Both the position numbers and the translations under genes were made by a program. Shown piece by piece: positions 9,204-18,583 of a DNA stretch of 64,000 bases. Numbering within the stretch: position 1 is the first letter of the stretch; every line of letters starts with the position of its first letter. The stretch lies in contig DAONSX010000002.1 in assembly GCA_035411425.1 (NCBI GenBank), forward strand, positions 1 through 64,000, in the 5' to 3' direction. The notes under the pieces are model-generated. The model was given only the letters and a program-made list of their open reading frames with translations. It did not search any database and had not been told where the DNA came from. This DNA comes from TTA-H9 sp002071415. GTDB lineage: Bacteria; Bacteroidota; Bacteroidia; Bacteroidales; TTA-H9.

Positions 9204-9869
9204 ATGTCGGTATCCGATAATCTAAAAAAAATTCTATCAACTTTACCTCAAGGGGTTAAGCTCGTAGCAGTTACCAAAACTCATCCGCCCGAAGTGATAA
9301 TGGAAGCTTACCAAGCAGGCCATAATATCTTTGGAGAAAACAGGGCACAGGAGATGCGCTCAAAGTATGAAGTGCTTCCCAAAGATATCGAGTGGCATTT
9401 CATAGGACATTTGCAATCCAATAAAGTGAAATACATTGCGAAGATTGCAAACATGATACAGTCGATAGACAGTCTTTCCCTTCTAAAAGAGGTTGATTAT
9501 TACGCAAAGAAGAATAAAAGAATCGCATCATGTTTATTGCAATTTCATATCGCCACTGAGGAAACCAAATTTGGACTCAATTGGGAAGAAGCCTGTAAGT
9601 TATTAGAAGATCCGTCCATAACCCAATTGAAAAATATTTCCATTGAAGGAGTAATGGGTATGGCATCCTTTACCGAAGATAAAAATCTTATAAGGAAAGA
9701 ATTCAAACAATTGCGTATGTATTTCGAAGAATTGAAACAGCTCTACTTCTTTCATCAAAATTCATTTTGTGAGATTTCGATGGGAATGACCAACGATTAC
9801 CACATTGCGATCGAAGAAGGCAGCACTATTGTACGTATTGGCTCTGCTATATTTGGGTCGAGGTTGTAA
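9204..9869 (+). CDS. YggS-family PLP homeostasis protein
   Basis: This is a single-domain PLP-binding TIM-barrel protein of 221 residues. The PLP lysine is Lys25 in VAVTKTHPP, and the family strings GENRAQE, WHFIGHLQSNK, FGLNWEE and EISMGMTNDY are all present, as is the phosphate-binding end VRIGSAIFG. Such proteins buffer PLP and have no known catalytic turnover. A GTG at 9195 in the same frame would add three residues; the ATG at 9204 is preferred. It is convergent with the acyl-CoA ligase gene, with only 29 bases between the stops. Confidence 0.9.
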   Translation: MSVSDNLKKILSTLPQGVKLVAVTKTHPPEVIMEAYQAGHNIFGENRAQEMRSKYEVLPKDIEWHFIGHLQSNKVKYIAKIANMIQSIDSLSLLKEVDYYAKKNKRIASCLLQFHIATEETKFGLNWEEACKLLEDPSITQLKNISIEGVMGMASFTEDKNLIRKEFKQLRMYFEELKQLYFFHQNSFCEISMGMTNDYHIAIEEGSTIVRIGSAIFGSRL

Positions 9870-9898
9870 ACACGATAAATACTAACTATCGAGGATTG

Positions 9899-11536
9899 TT
9901 ACGAATACAGGAAACGTTTGATACTATTTTTTGGGGTTTTTTCGAATTCATGAGGATAGATTTCGATGCGGCTCACATTCATATACGCAGGAATCTTTTT
10001 GTTCATCTCTTCTCTTAGTTTGTTGTAGCTTTCAGACAGCTGGTTTTCACCAATCTTGTCCTTATCAGCTTCTTCCATATTTGGATAAATCAATGCTACC
10101 AGTTGATTCTTCCGTTCCACAACCAGTGATTCGGTTACATAAGGCCAGTTATTGATAATGGATTCAATTTCTTCGGGATAGATGTTTTGCCCTGATGGGC
10201 CAACAATCAGGCTTTTGATTCGGCCCTTGATATAGAGAAATCCATCGGAATCCATGATGCCCAGATCGCCCGTACGCAGCCATCCATCATTGGTAAAAGT
10301 TTCCCGAGTAGCCTCAGGATTTTTATAATAGCCCACCATCACATTTTCTCCTTTTACCAAAATTTCGCCAACTTCTTTCTGAGGATCGGCTGAATCAATT
10401 TTCATTTCTAAGGTATCCACACATCTACCACACGAATTAAGGCGATTTTCGTACCAGGGAGCGTAAGTAATCAGTGGACCGCATTCCGTAGTTCCATAGC
10501 CTACCGTAAATGGAAATCTTATCTTCCTCAAGAAGATCTGAACCTCCTCGTTAAGTGCTGCACCTCCAATGATGAGTTCAATGAAGTTATCACCGAAAAA
10601 ATCCAAGAGTTTCTGAAGGACTTTCTTATACACTATGTTTTCGATGAAAGGAATGCCGAGAAATATTTTCATGCGTGGGGTAGAAAGTGTTGCTTTTACC
10701 TGAGTCTTATAAATCTTCTCGAGTATGAGAGGAACAGAAAGAATAAGACGGGGTTTAACCTCGGAAAAAGCCCGCATCAATACTTGAGGTGATGGCGTCT
10801 TCCCAAGAAAGGTGATATGACAACCCAGAGTAAAGGGGTATAAAAATTCGATAGAACATCCGTATGCATGCGCCAGTGGCAATAAGCTCAGAATACGGTC
10901 GCCTGGCTTCAAGAGCATGTGATTTCTCGAAAAAACAATATTAGCTGTAATGCTATTGTGTGTCAGCATTACCCCCTTCGAAAAACCAGTGGTTCCAGAA
11001 GTGTAAATAATGGCCAGAAGCTTGTCGTTGGATGGAACCTGCCAGTTGATACATGTTTTATCCTGTAGATTCGATTTTATCCGATTGAATTCCTCGACAT
11101 TATCCAGAAATGTATCCTGAGTCGCATAAAGACAGGAAAAATCATCTAAAGAAATGCTCATCATTATTGTAAGCATCTTCGAAGCATCCAAAGCTTCCCA
11201 TAGAGACTGCGAAGCGAATACGAAGCAACTCTCCGAATGATTCATCAAATGATGAACTTCGTTAGGCCCAAAGTTAGGCAGTATGGGGACTACTATGGCT
11301 TCGTAGGTAATAACCGACAAATAAGCAATTGCCCAGTTGCTCGAATTCCGACCATAAATGGCTATTTTATCCCCTGCTTTTATTCCGCATTTTTGATAGA
11401 GCTGATGTAAATAATGGATATGACTGGCAACCTCGGCAAAAGAATAGGTGCCACCCTCATAATCGCTAAAGGCCTTGAGATCCCAATTGGTCTCAAGACT
11501 CTCATTTACAAGTCCGACGTATGATTCTTTCATCAT
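9899..11536 (-). CDS. AMP-binding long-chain acyl-CoA ligase
   Basis: This 545-residue adenylate-forming enzyme has the P-loop YTSGTTGFSKG at 178-188, the A5 motif YGTTECGP in the middle, the ATP-binding WLRTGDLG, and the hinge/lysine region YIKGRIKSLIVGPSGQNIYP before a C-terminal domain ending in KTPKNSIKRF with the catalytic lysine. It probably activates fatty acids to CoA thioesters. No other fatty-acid degradation genes are adjacent. A second ATG follows directly (11533). A TACTTTAG element on the minus strand (11566-11573) may be the promoter box. Confidence 0.85.
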   Translation of the reverse strand: MMKESYVGLVNESLETNWDLKAFSDYEGGTYSFAEVASHIHYLHQLYQKCGIKAGDKIAIYGRNSSNWAIAYLSVITYEAIVVPILPNFGPNEVHHLMNHSESCFVFASQSLWEALDASKMLTIMMSISLDDFSCLYATQDTFLDNVEEFNRIKSNLQDKTCINWQVPSNDKLLAIIYTSGTTGFSKGVMLTHNSITANIVFSRNHMLLKPGDRILSLLPLAHAYGCSIEFLYPFTLGCHITFLGKTPSPQVLMRAFSEVKPRLILSVPLILEKIYKTQVKATLSTPRMKIFLGIPFIENIVYKKVLQKLLDFFGDNFIELIIGGAALNEEVQIFLRKIRFPFTVGYGTTECGPLITYAPWYENRLNSCGRCVDTLEMKIDSADPQKEVGEILVKGENVMVGYYKNPEATRETFTNDGWLRTGDLGIMDSDGFLYIKGRIKSLIVGPSGQNIYPEEIESIINNWPYVTESLVVERKNQLVALIYPNMEEADKDKIGENQLSESYNKLREEMNKKIPAYMNVSRIEIYPHEFEKTPKNSIKRFLYS

Positions 11537-11698
11537 GGATATAGGATTTTAGAAATAGTAAAATGCTAAAGTAAAGTATTTGATCGAATAAGCGTAATCT
11601 TCAGGAATTCTTTCAATTTGGAATAGAGACCAAAGAATAAAGATACACCAAAAAATAGAAATAAGTCTTTATCAATGAAAAAATCTTGAAGAAAAATT

Positions 11699-13162
11699 TT
11701 ATAAAGTAAACCAATCCTTAACAAAAACAATTTTATCTATGGGTTCAGAACGATGCCGAAATTCGTTTTTCCTTGGATCATAAATGTATTGCTCTCGATA
11801 ATACTCAATATTGGTAGCAATTTCGTAGGTTGTAGCCGCTGCAATTTCGAGCTCTTCATTCGTCATTGTAGGATGAAGTGAAAGCCTGACCCAGCCAGGT
11901 TTTTCCGAAAAATCGCCCTGATTGATTTTATCGGTAATGCGTTTCGATTGTTCGTAACTTACATTCAATAAATAATGTCCATATGTACCGGCACAAGTGC
12001 AGCCACCTCTTACCTGTATTCCAGCCAAATCGTTCAAGAGTTTTACGACTAAATTGTAATGTACGTTATCTATATAAAACGAAAAAACGCCCAGTCGATC
12101 TTCGAATTCATCGGCCAGAATATGAACATGAGGGATTCGACGAAATAATTCGAAGGCCTTTTTAACGAGCTGTTGTTCACGTTGATGAATGTTTGGGGTT
12201 CCCATTCGATTTTTCAGCTCGATACACAAAGCTGTCCGGATGGCTTGTAAAAAACCTGGAGTGCCTCCATCTTCACGAAGTTCGATGTCGTCGATATATT
12301 TATATTCTCCCCATGGATTTGTCCAATCCACTGTTCCTCCTCCAGGCTGATCGGGGACAGGGTTATGATAGAGTGATGAATCGAAAATCAATACACCGCT
12401 GCTTCCGGGACCACCAAGAAACTTATGGGGCGAAAAGAAAATAGCATCGAGCTTCTCGAGCGGGTTGTCGGGATGCATGTTAATATCTACATAAGGAGCT
12501 GAAGCGGCAAAATCTACAAAACACAAACCTCCATAACTATGAATGAGTTTGGCAATTTCGTAATAGGGTGGCTGTATTCCCGTAACATTCGAACAAGCCG
12601 TGACCGAGGCAATTTTAAATTTTCTGTCTTTATACTTTTTTAACTTGTCTTCCAGATCATTTAAATCGACTTCCAAGTTTGGGGTATGACCAATCACTTC
12701 GACATCGGCCGCGGTTTCGAACCATGAAGTATGATTGCTGTGATGTTCCATGTGCGTAATAAACACAATGGGTTTGTCCCTTTCAGCAAGACAGGTGGAA
12801 CTGAATAAACGTCCACAAAATTTCAATCCAAGAATCCGCTGCAATTTATTTACAACACCCGTCATTCCAAAACCATAAGTGATGATGACATCATGAGGAC
12901 TGGCATGTACATGTTGTTTGATCAACTGATGAGCATATTGGTACGATTTGGTCATCAGTGTCCCAGTTTCGCTGGTTTCGGTATGAGTATTGGCTACCCA
13001 GGGGCCGAAAACATTCAACATTTTTTCTTCGATAGGTTTGTAGAGCCTGCCGCTTGCAATCCAATCGGCATAGATGAGTTTCCTGCACCCAAAAGGAGTC
13101 TCGATCATCCTTTCATTCCCAACTATATTCTTACGAAATGGCGAAAAGTAATCTTCAATCAT
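11699..13162 (-). CDS. Class V aminotransferase-fold, cysteine-desulfurase-like PLP enzyme
   Basis: This 487-residue fold-type I PLP enzyme has the Schiff-base lysine Lys247 in SPHKFLGG, the PLP-ring aspartate Asp217 in CFVDFAAS, and the histidine pair EHHSN near 140. A RGGCTCAG segment (Cys388 and Cys390) sits where cysteine desulfurases carry the persulfide cysteine, so a desulfurase or cysteine lyase activity is possible. It is about 80 residues longer than SufS, with a charged C-terminal tail. No Fe-S assembly genes flank it, and the substrate cannot be told from context. Confidence 0.75.
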   Translation of the reverse strand: MIEDYFSPFRKNIVGNERMIETPFGCRKLIYADWIASGRLYKPIEEKMLNVFGPWVANTHTETSETGTLMTKSYQYAHQLIKQHVHASPHDVIITYGFGMTGVVNKLQRILGLKFCGRLFSSTCLAERDKPIVFITHMEHHSNHTSWFETAADVEVIGHTPNLEVDLNDLEDKLKKYKDRKFKIASVTACSNVTGIQPPYYEIAKLIHSYGGLCFVDFAASAPYVDINMHPDNPLEKLDAIFFSPHKFLGGPGSSGVLIFDSSLYHNPVPDQPGGGTVDWTNPWGEYKYIDDIELREDGGTPGFLQAIRTALCIELKNRMGTPNIHQREQQLVKKAFELFRRIPHVHILADEFEDRLGVFSFYIDNVHYNLVVKLLNDLAGIQVRGGCTCAGTYGHYLLNVSYEQSKRITDKINQGDFSEKPGWVRLSLHPTMTNEELEIAAATTYEIATNIEYYREQYIYDPRKNEFRHRSEPIDKIVFVKDWFTL

Positions 13163-13187
13163 AAAACGAATGATTCGGAAAATGGGG

Positions 13188-13195
13188 CAAATTTA
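13188..13195 (-). promoter_or_regulatory. Probable -7 box of the class V aminotransferase gene
   Basis: On the minus strand this reads TAAATTTG, a perfect TAnnTTTG match, 25 bases before the ATG. Confidence 0.5.
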
Positions 13196-13620
13196 CAGGT
13201 TTTTGTGAAGGAGTATGAAATATAATGTTGCAAGGAGTGCACAAACATTGGGGATTTTAAGCCAAGGAAACAGGAAAATATGCTAATAGGAAAAAGAAGA
13301 AGAAATATAAAAATAACTCCTTTTCATTCTTTATTCCCCCATCGCCAATTACCATCTGTTTATATTTTGTATTTTCAACCCAAGCTTTTAATTTTCCTAA
13401 AAACATTTTCAACTTTTTTACTAAACTTTGACAAATAGAAAAATTATCCTATCACTTGAATTTTTGAAATTCAATGAGTTTTTTGAAGAAAAAAGAGAAA
13501 TTACCCCATCATCGCATATTCATCCCTTTTAATAGAAAGGCTCTCGACTCGCCTTGATGAAACTCCGAAACAAATTGGAGAAAGAGTCACAATAAGATAT
13601 GGAGTAAAATAGAACAATTC
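13196..13620. other. Intergenic region, nothing recognised
   Basis: AT-rich sequence between the aminotransferase promoter and the broken T9SS cargo gene. It should once have held the N-terminus and signal peptide of that cargo protein, but I cannot read any trace of them. Confidence 0.5.
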
Positions 13621-14212
13621 ATGCGGTTTTTGTCGGTAGGAGCCTATCAATATTGGTCTCGTGAGGACACTATTTATAACAACAAGCTTTACCACATATT
13701 ATATCTTGAGCAACACTGTTTATCCTTAGTTACTTTTAAGTATTGCGAAGCTATCAAAGAAGACAATTTGAAACGAATTTATATAATCGATTGCAATTGT
13801 GCTGCGTGTGGAGAAAATGAGGTAATATTATATGACTTTTCGAAAACCATTGACAACACTGTTTTTGTTGGTGTGAAAGGCCTTTGGTCGGGCAAGCTAT
13901 TGAATCATAACCGAAATATATTCGATTCTCGTTGAAGATGGATGCAGAAAGAGATTTCACTTTTACGAGTATGTAGAAAAATGGATGAATAGTATTGGTA
14001 GTACCTTCGGGTTGCTTTCGCCTATTTACCCTTTCCCTACAGGTTTTATTGTGAAGAAATTAATATGTATGAGGCAAAATGATACCGTAAAATATCTGAA
14101 TCCTGATTATGAAACTTGTTTTCTGTTATTTGAAGGAGTTCCTTCTCATTCGGAAAAATCCAAGTTAAATATATTTCACCATCCGGTAATAGGAACAAGC
14201 ATAACTCAATGA
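13621..14212 (+). pseudogene. Truncated, frameshifted T9SS-sorted protein
   Basis: Two open pieces belong together. The first, 13621-13935 (GAYQYWSREDTIYNN, YEYSK-like EVILYDFSKTI, LLNHNRNIFDSR), stops at TGA 13933-13935. The same protein goes on in the next frame from about 13930 (VEDGCRKRFHFYEYVEKWMN, GSTFGLLSPIYPFPTGF, KKLICMRQNDTVKYLNPDYE) to TGA 14210-14212. The pattern WMN-x-IGS-x-GLL ... CM-x-QNDT-x-KYLNP-x-Y-x-x-CF is one I recognise from small Bacteroidota proteins that end in a T9SS type A sorting domain. The final residues (LNIFHHPVIGTS) look like the first strand of that domain (IFPNPV-type), cut short. The N-terminal signal peptide is also missing, so the gene has lost both ends and carries a frameshift. 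Confidence 0.65.
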
Positions 14213-14847
14213 TTTCTATAGAGGTTATAAGTTCCTTGAATTTTACAATTTATGGGGCTAAGACACAGGATCAGCGATGTTTTCAATATATCCAAGCAAG
14301 ATTCCCAGTTTTTTTCATTACCCTTACAAAACCAAAAGTCAATATTCTTGATCTCTGGAATAAAGATAGGTTTTACATTTTCTACTTCAAAATTGATTTC
14401 GAAGATATAGTTAATAAAGTCCTGAAGGAATGAATCCAAAACTTGGATGTCAATTTTGGTGGTTTTTGCGGCTGCAATAAGCCGAGCTAAAGGATTGATA
14501 TCGGTTCCTATTGCATTTATTCCTTGCAAGTTAGCCTCAACCAAGGAGGTTCCAGTACCACAATATGGATCAAATAGTAGTTTTGATTTTTTACCAAAAT
14601 TTTCGATGATTCTCCTTGCCACTTGAGGAATTGCCATTGCAGGATAGGAGTGAAAGCAATGCGTATATTCTTTTGTGTTTGCGTTTCGGAAATCCCAATT
14701 ATCATCATAAATCCTATGATAACGTATTTGATAATCAACTTTAGCCTCATTTGCCTCTGTTGTTCCCTCCTCAAATGATCTCCTGTTAATCAAATTCTTT
14801 TGAGATTTTATTCCATGTAACGAAGTAAGCCTTTTACTTTTTGTCAT
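14206..14847 (-). pseudogene. C-terminally truncated DNA methyltransferase
   Basis: The 213 residues correspond to the N-terminal half of an N4/N6-type DNA methyltransferase. The SAM-binding motif I is FDPYCGTGTSLVEA (about 92-105), preceded by HSYPAMAIPQVARRIIENF and followed by GTDINPLARLIA. From memory of this group, the catalytic (S/D)PPY segment should lie further downstream. It is absent: the frame ends after residues that no longer look like the family (from about 180). The protein can probably bind SAM at best. The 3' end meets the 3' end of the broken T9SS gene at 14206-14212. No restriction endonuclease is next to it. Confidence 0.7.
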
Positions 14848-15176
14848 GATGCAATTTCATCTTTTAACCTTTATGATAAACAATCATTATCAAATAAATT
14901 AAAATTTGCCATTGAATATAACTCCAGTTAATTCAAAGAATTATAGCAATATTGATTAAAATGAGTGTTCCAAAAGCATTGAAAAACTTTCTATTACCAT
15001 CAAAAATTATACTGGGAAAAGTTTTGGCAATCTCTGAGATAAAGCTCACTGAAAAAATCTCATGCAATTAACAAATTAATTGAATATGAATGAATAAAGT
15101 AAGCTCAGGAAGAAGGTGAAGCTTTTACTTCCGAGGTGTTTTGTAATTTAGCCAGGCCAAATAATTTGAGAGATAG
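14848..15176. other. Intergenic region with a weak promoter box
   Basis: 329 bases, AT-rich. The only element I can point to is TAATTTAG at 15144-15151, a near match to the -7 consensus, 25 bases before the comB start. Nothing else is recognisable. Confidence 0.4.
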
Positions 15177-15932
15177 ATGTCCGGAAAAGAACAAAAACTC
15201 GAATTGGCATTTACGCCTTTACTATTTCGGCATGATGCATTGTCTGCACCCTATGTGGTTGTGTTGATAGATATTCTGAGGGCTACAACTTCTATTTGTA
15301 CGGCCTTTGCTCATGGAGTGGAAGCCATGATTCCCGTGGCAAGCCTCGAAGAAGCAAGACATTATAAGGAATGGGGATACATTATAGCCGCTGAGCGTGA
15401 AGGAATTAAACCCGATTTTGCCGACCTAGGTAACTCAGCCTTTCACTTTATGAAACCCAAATTAAGAGGAAAAACCATAGTGTATAGCACTACAAACGGA
15501 ACTCAGGCATTTTCTGTTGTTGGTTATACTATCGATGTAGTAATAGGTGCTTTTGTGAATTTAAGCACTCTAACCAAATGGCTCATCGAGGATGGCAGGA
15601 ATATTTACCTTTTATGTGCAGGTTGGAAAGGCAATTTCAATTTGGAGGACACTGTGTTTGCTGGAGCACTGGCTGCATCTCTTATGCAATCGAGTCAAAT
15701 AATTATCCAAAGCGATGCCGTTATGGCTTCTATTGACTTATGGAACCTGGCTAAAAACAACCTTGCCGAATATCTTCTCAAGACCGAACATAGCCAAAGG
15801 CTAAAACGACTGGGGCTCGACGATGTTATTCCCTACTCTCTTACCTTCGATACCTGCCCTGTAGTACCCGTGGCTCGAAACGGCATGATTCGTCTTGCCA
15901 CGCAAACAAATCATGAACATTTTTACGATTAA
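15177..15932 (+). CDS. comB: 2-phosphosulfolactate phosphatase (ComB)
   Basis: This 251-residue Mg2+-dependent phosphatase belongs to the ComB family, which removes phosphate from 2-phosphosulfolactate. Family signatures are VVLIDILRATTSI near residues 27-40, AEREGIKPDFADLGNS near 82-97, and STTNGTQA near 112-119; LCAGWKGNFNLEDTVFAGAL follows. In methanogens ComB is part of coenzyme M synthesis; in Bacteroidota its role is not settled, though sulfolactate or sulfonolipid metabolism is plausible. No comA, comC or other sulfonate gene is in the window. It is followed by the M49 peptidase gene after 23 bases. Confidence 0.85.
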   Translation: MSGKEQKLELAFTPLLFRHDALSAPYVVVLIDILRATTSICTAFAHGVEAMIPVASLEEARHYKEWGYIIAAEREGIKPDFADLGNSAFHFMKPKLRGKTIVYSTTNGTQAFSVVGYTIDVVIGAFVNLSTLTKWLIEDGRNIYLLCAGWKGNFNLEDTVFAGALAASLMQSSQIIIQSDAVMASIDLWNLAKNNLAEYLLKTEHSQRLKRLGLDDVIPYSLTFDTCPVVPVARNGMIRLATQTNHEHFYD

Positions 15933-15955
15933 AACCGTTTTTAAATCTTCATATT

Positions 15956-17992
15956 ATGAATAAGATTTCTTACACTTTATTACTTGCCTTCGTTATGATC
16001 ACAGCATGCAACCAAACCCAAAAGAAACAACCAAACGAGGAATTTCGTTGGCAAATCGATCGCTTTGCCGACATCAAAATTATGCGTTATCAAGTTCCAG
16101 GCTGGGATAGTTTAAGTCTTCAGCAAAAAGAGCTCATTTATGATTTGAGTCAGGCAGCACTTTGCGGACGCGATATCATTTTTGACCAGAATTATAAATA
16201 TAACCTTGCTATTCGACGCACGCTCGAATCCATCTACGAAAACTATAGAGGCGAGCGCAGTGGAGCCGACTGGGACAATTTCATGGTTTACTTGAAAAGG
16301 GTGTGGTTTTCAAATGGTATCCATCATCATTATTCTATGGATAAGTTCTTACCCCAGTTCAGTAAGGAATATTTTCTGCAGTTAGTGGCTGATTGCCCCG
16401 ATAATACTCTCCCTCTTCAAGTGAATCAATCGAAGGATGAGTTTTTGGGCTGGATTTCTGATATCATCTTTAATCCTGAGATTGCCCCAAAACGTGTTTG
16501 TCTTGATGCTTCGAAAGATTTAGTAACCTCTTCGGCCTGCAATTTTTATGAAGGAGTTACTCAAAAAGAAGTAGAAGAATTTTACAATAGTTTTAAGATT
16601 CCTGACCCACAACGGCCTCTTTCGCTCGGATTGAATTCGAAAGTCGTGAAAAAGAAAGGTAAAATCGTTGAAATTCCTTATGTCGCCGATGGACTTTATG
16701 GGCCTGCCATTCAAAAGATCATTTACTGGCTCGAGAAGGCGGTAAATGTGGCGGAAAACGAAAACCAGAAAAAAGGTCTACTCATGCTCATCGATTATTA
16801 CCGAACGGGCGATTTATATACATGGGATCAGTACAACATTCTTTGGGCACAGGACACTTCCTTCGTAGATTACGTAAATGGTTTCATCGAAGTTTATGGC
16901 GATCCTCTGGGACGCAAGGCCACATGGGAATCGGTAGTAGATTTTCGGAATGATGAGGCCACACGCCGTACCAAGATCATCAGCCAAAATGCACAGTGGT
17001 TCGAAGATCATTCCCCCATCGATCCTCGTTTCAAGAAACCAAAGGTTAAGGGAGTCTCGGCCAAAGTGATTACGGTAGCACAATTGGGTGGCGATTGTTA
17101 TCCCTCGACTCCTATTGGGATCAATTTGCCAAATGCCGATTGGATTCGCAAAGAACATGGTTCGAAATCGGTTACCATGGAAAACATTACTTATGCTTAC
17201 GATCAGGCTTCGTTAGGAACGGGATTTCTCGAAGAATTTTGTTATTCTCCCGAAGAAGTAGAAATGGCAAAAAAATATGGGCCCTTGGCCGATAATCTTC
17301 ACACCGACCTTCATGAATGCCTCGGCCATGGTTCAGGTCAACTTTTACCTGGCGTAAGCAGCGAAGCTCTCAAAAATTATCAATCTGCCCTCGAAGAAGC
17401 TCGTGCCGATTTGTTTGCATTATATTACATGATGGATCCAAAAATGATAGAGCTCGGACTCATTCCCAACCTAGATGTTGCCAAAACCGAGTACAATGCC
17501 TATATTCGGAATGGATTGATGACTCAGCTCACCCGTATCGAACCCGGTAAAAACATCGAACAGGCTCACATGCGTAACCGCCAGCTTATTGCTGCCTGGT
17601 GTTATCAAAAAGGCCTACCCGAAAAAGTCATCGAAAAAAAGGTAAAAGATGGAAAAACCTACGTAATTATCAATGATTATGAACGTTTGCGTTCTCTTTT
17701 TGGACAATTACTTGCAGAAATCCAGCGCATCAAATCGGAAGGAAATTACACGGCAGGCAAGGAATTGGTAGAAAACTATGCCGTCAAAGTTGACCAAACT
17801 TTGCATAAGGAAATTCTCGAACGCTATAAAAAATTGAATCTCGCTCCTTATGGAGGATTTATCAACCCTATGATGAAACCCATATATGAAAATGGCCAAT
17901 TGGTTGACGTCGAAATTTCCTATCCCGACGATTACGTCGAACAAATGCTCTATTATTCGAAAAATTATTCGTTTTTACCAATATACAATTAA
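15956..17992 (+). CDS. M49 dipeptidyl-peptidase III-like lipoprotein
   Basis: This 678-residue zinc peptidase starts with a lipoprotein signal (lipobox ITAC, Cys18). The M49 zinc site is HECLGHGSGQ near residues 452-461, with HExxGH rather than the usual thermolysin-type HExxH, and the third ligand is in EEARAD near 480-485. DPP III enzymes cleave dipeptides from the N-terminus of short peptides. The lipobox suggests an envelope location. Together with the S9 peptidase and dipeptidase E in the window it fits an organism that lives on peptides. Confidence 0.88.
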   Translation: MNKISYTLLLAFVMITACNQTQKKQPNEEFRWQIDRFADIKIMRYQVPGWDSLSLQQKELIYDLSQAALCGRDIIFDQNYKYNLAIRRTLESIYENYRGERSGADWDNFMVYLKRVWFSNGIHHHYSMDKFLPQFSKEYFLQLVADCPDNTLPLQVNQSKDEFLGWISDIIFNPEIAPKRVCLDASKDLVTSSACNFYEGVTQKEVEEFYNSFKIPDPQRPLSLGLNSKVVKKKGKIVEIPYVADGLYGPAIQKIIYWLEKAVNVAENENQKKGLLMLIDYYRTGDLYTWDQYNILWAQDTSFVDYVNGFIEVYGDPLGRKATWESVVDFRNDEATRRTKIISQNAQWFEDHSPIDPRFKKPKVKGVSAKVITVAQLGGDCYPSTPIGINLPNADWIRKEHGSKSVTMENITYAYDQASLGTGFLEEFCYSPEEVEMAKKYGPLADNLHTDLHECLGHGSGQLLPGVSSEALKNYQSALEEARADLFALYYMMDPKMIELGLIPNLDVAKTEYNAYIRNGLMTQLTRIEPGKNIEQAHMRNRQLIAAWCYQKGLPEKVIEKKVKDGKTYVIINDYERLRSLFGQLLAEIQRIKSEGNYTAGKELVENYAVKVDQTLHKEILERYKKLNLAPYGGFINPMMKPIYENGQLVDVEISYPDDYVEQMLYYSKNYSFLPIYN

Positions 17993-18011
17993 TTGAACAT
18001 TTCTTTGAATT

Positions 18012-18058
18012 GCATGCAGGAGGGCGTCGGAAATTCTTCGATCTTCCGTCCTCCATGC
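18012..18058. repeat. Strong imperfect hairpin between genes
   Basis: The arm beginning GCATGCAGGAGG pairs with CCTCCATGC, and an inner CGGAA/TTCCG stem surrounds an AT-rich loop; a few bases bulge on the left arm. No T-run follows on the plus strand, so it does not look like an ordinary intrinsic terminator. It may end the M49 transcript or be a dispersed palindrome. Confidence 0.5.
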
Positions 18059-18085
18059 GTGAATTTGCCGTAACAAAATTTCGGA

Positions 18086-18583
18086 ATGAACAATCACATA
18101 GTCAATATAAAACTTGTTATTTTCGATTGGGGAAATACCTTGATGCGCGATAACCCTGAACTTCAGCAACCCATGTATATGTGGGGAAAGGTAGAATTAA
18201 TTCCCAGCGCCACAGAAGCCTTGGAATATCTCTCGAAAAAATATAATTTATGTGTGGCAACCAATGCTGGAGTAAGCGATACACAAGCCATGATCAAGGC
18301 ACTCGAACGTGTGGATATTGCACGTTATTTTCAATATTTTTATTCATCTATCGATTTGAGAGTAAGCAAACCTCTTCCCGCCTTCTTCGAAAAAATTTGC
18401 CATGAAATTGGAATACCTCCTTCACAAACAGTCATAATAGGCAATTCTTATGATAAGGACATCGTAGGAGCAAAACAAGCCGGGCTTCATACTATATTTT
18501 TCGATGAATGGAAACAGGCAAATCTAAACCCTGATGCTGATAGGGTAATCCATCATTTAAAAGAATTGACGGAGATTTTATGA
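18086..18583 (+). CDS. HAD-superfamily hydrolase
   Basis: This 165-residue HAD protein has motif I DWGNTL with the nucleophile Asp14; the usual second aspartate is Gly16, as in a subset of HAD proteins. Motif II is ATNAGVSD near 56-63, motif III has the lysine of VSKPLPAFF, and motif IV is GNSYDKDIVGA near 120-130. No large cap domain is present. The start ATG at 18086 is followed by nine residues before the first beta-strand. Its TGA overlaps the ATG of the M23 gene (ATGA), so the two are coupled. The substrate is unknown. Confidence 0.78.
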   Translation: MNNHIVNIKLVIFDWGNTLMRDNPELQQPMYMWGKVELIPSATEALEYLSKKYNLCVATNAGVSDTQAMIKALERVDIARYFQYFYSSIDLRVSKPLPAFFEKICHEIGIPPSQTVIIGNSYDKDIVGAKQAGLHTIFFDEWKQANLNPDADRVIHHLKELTEIL

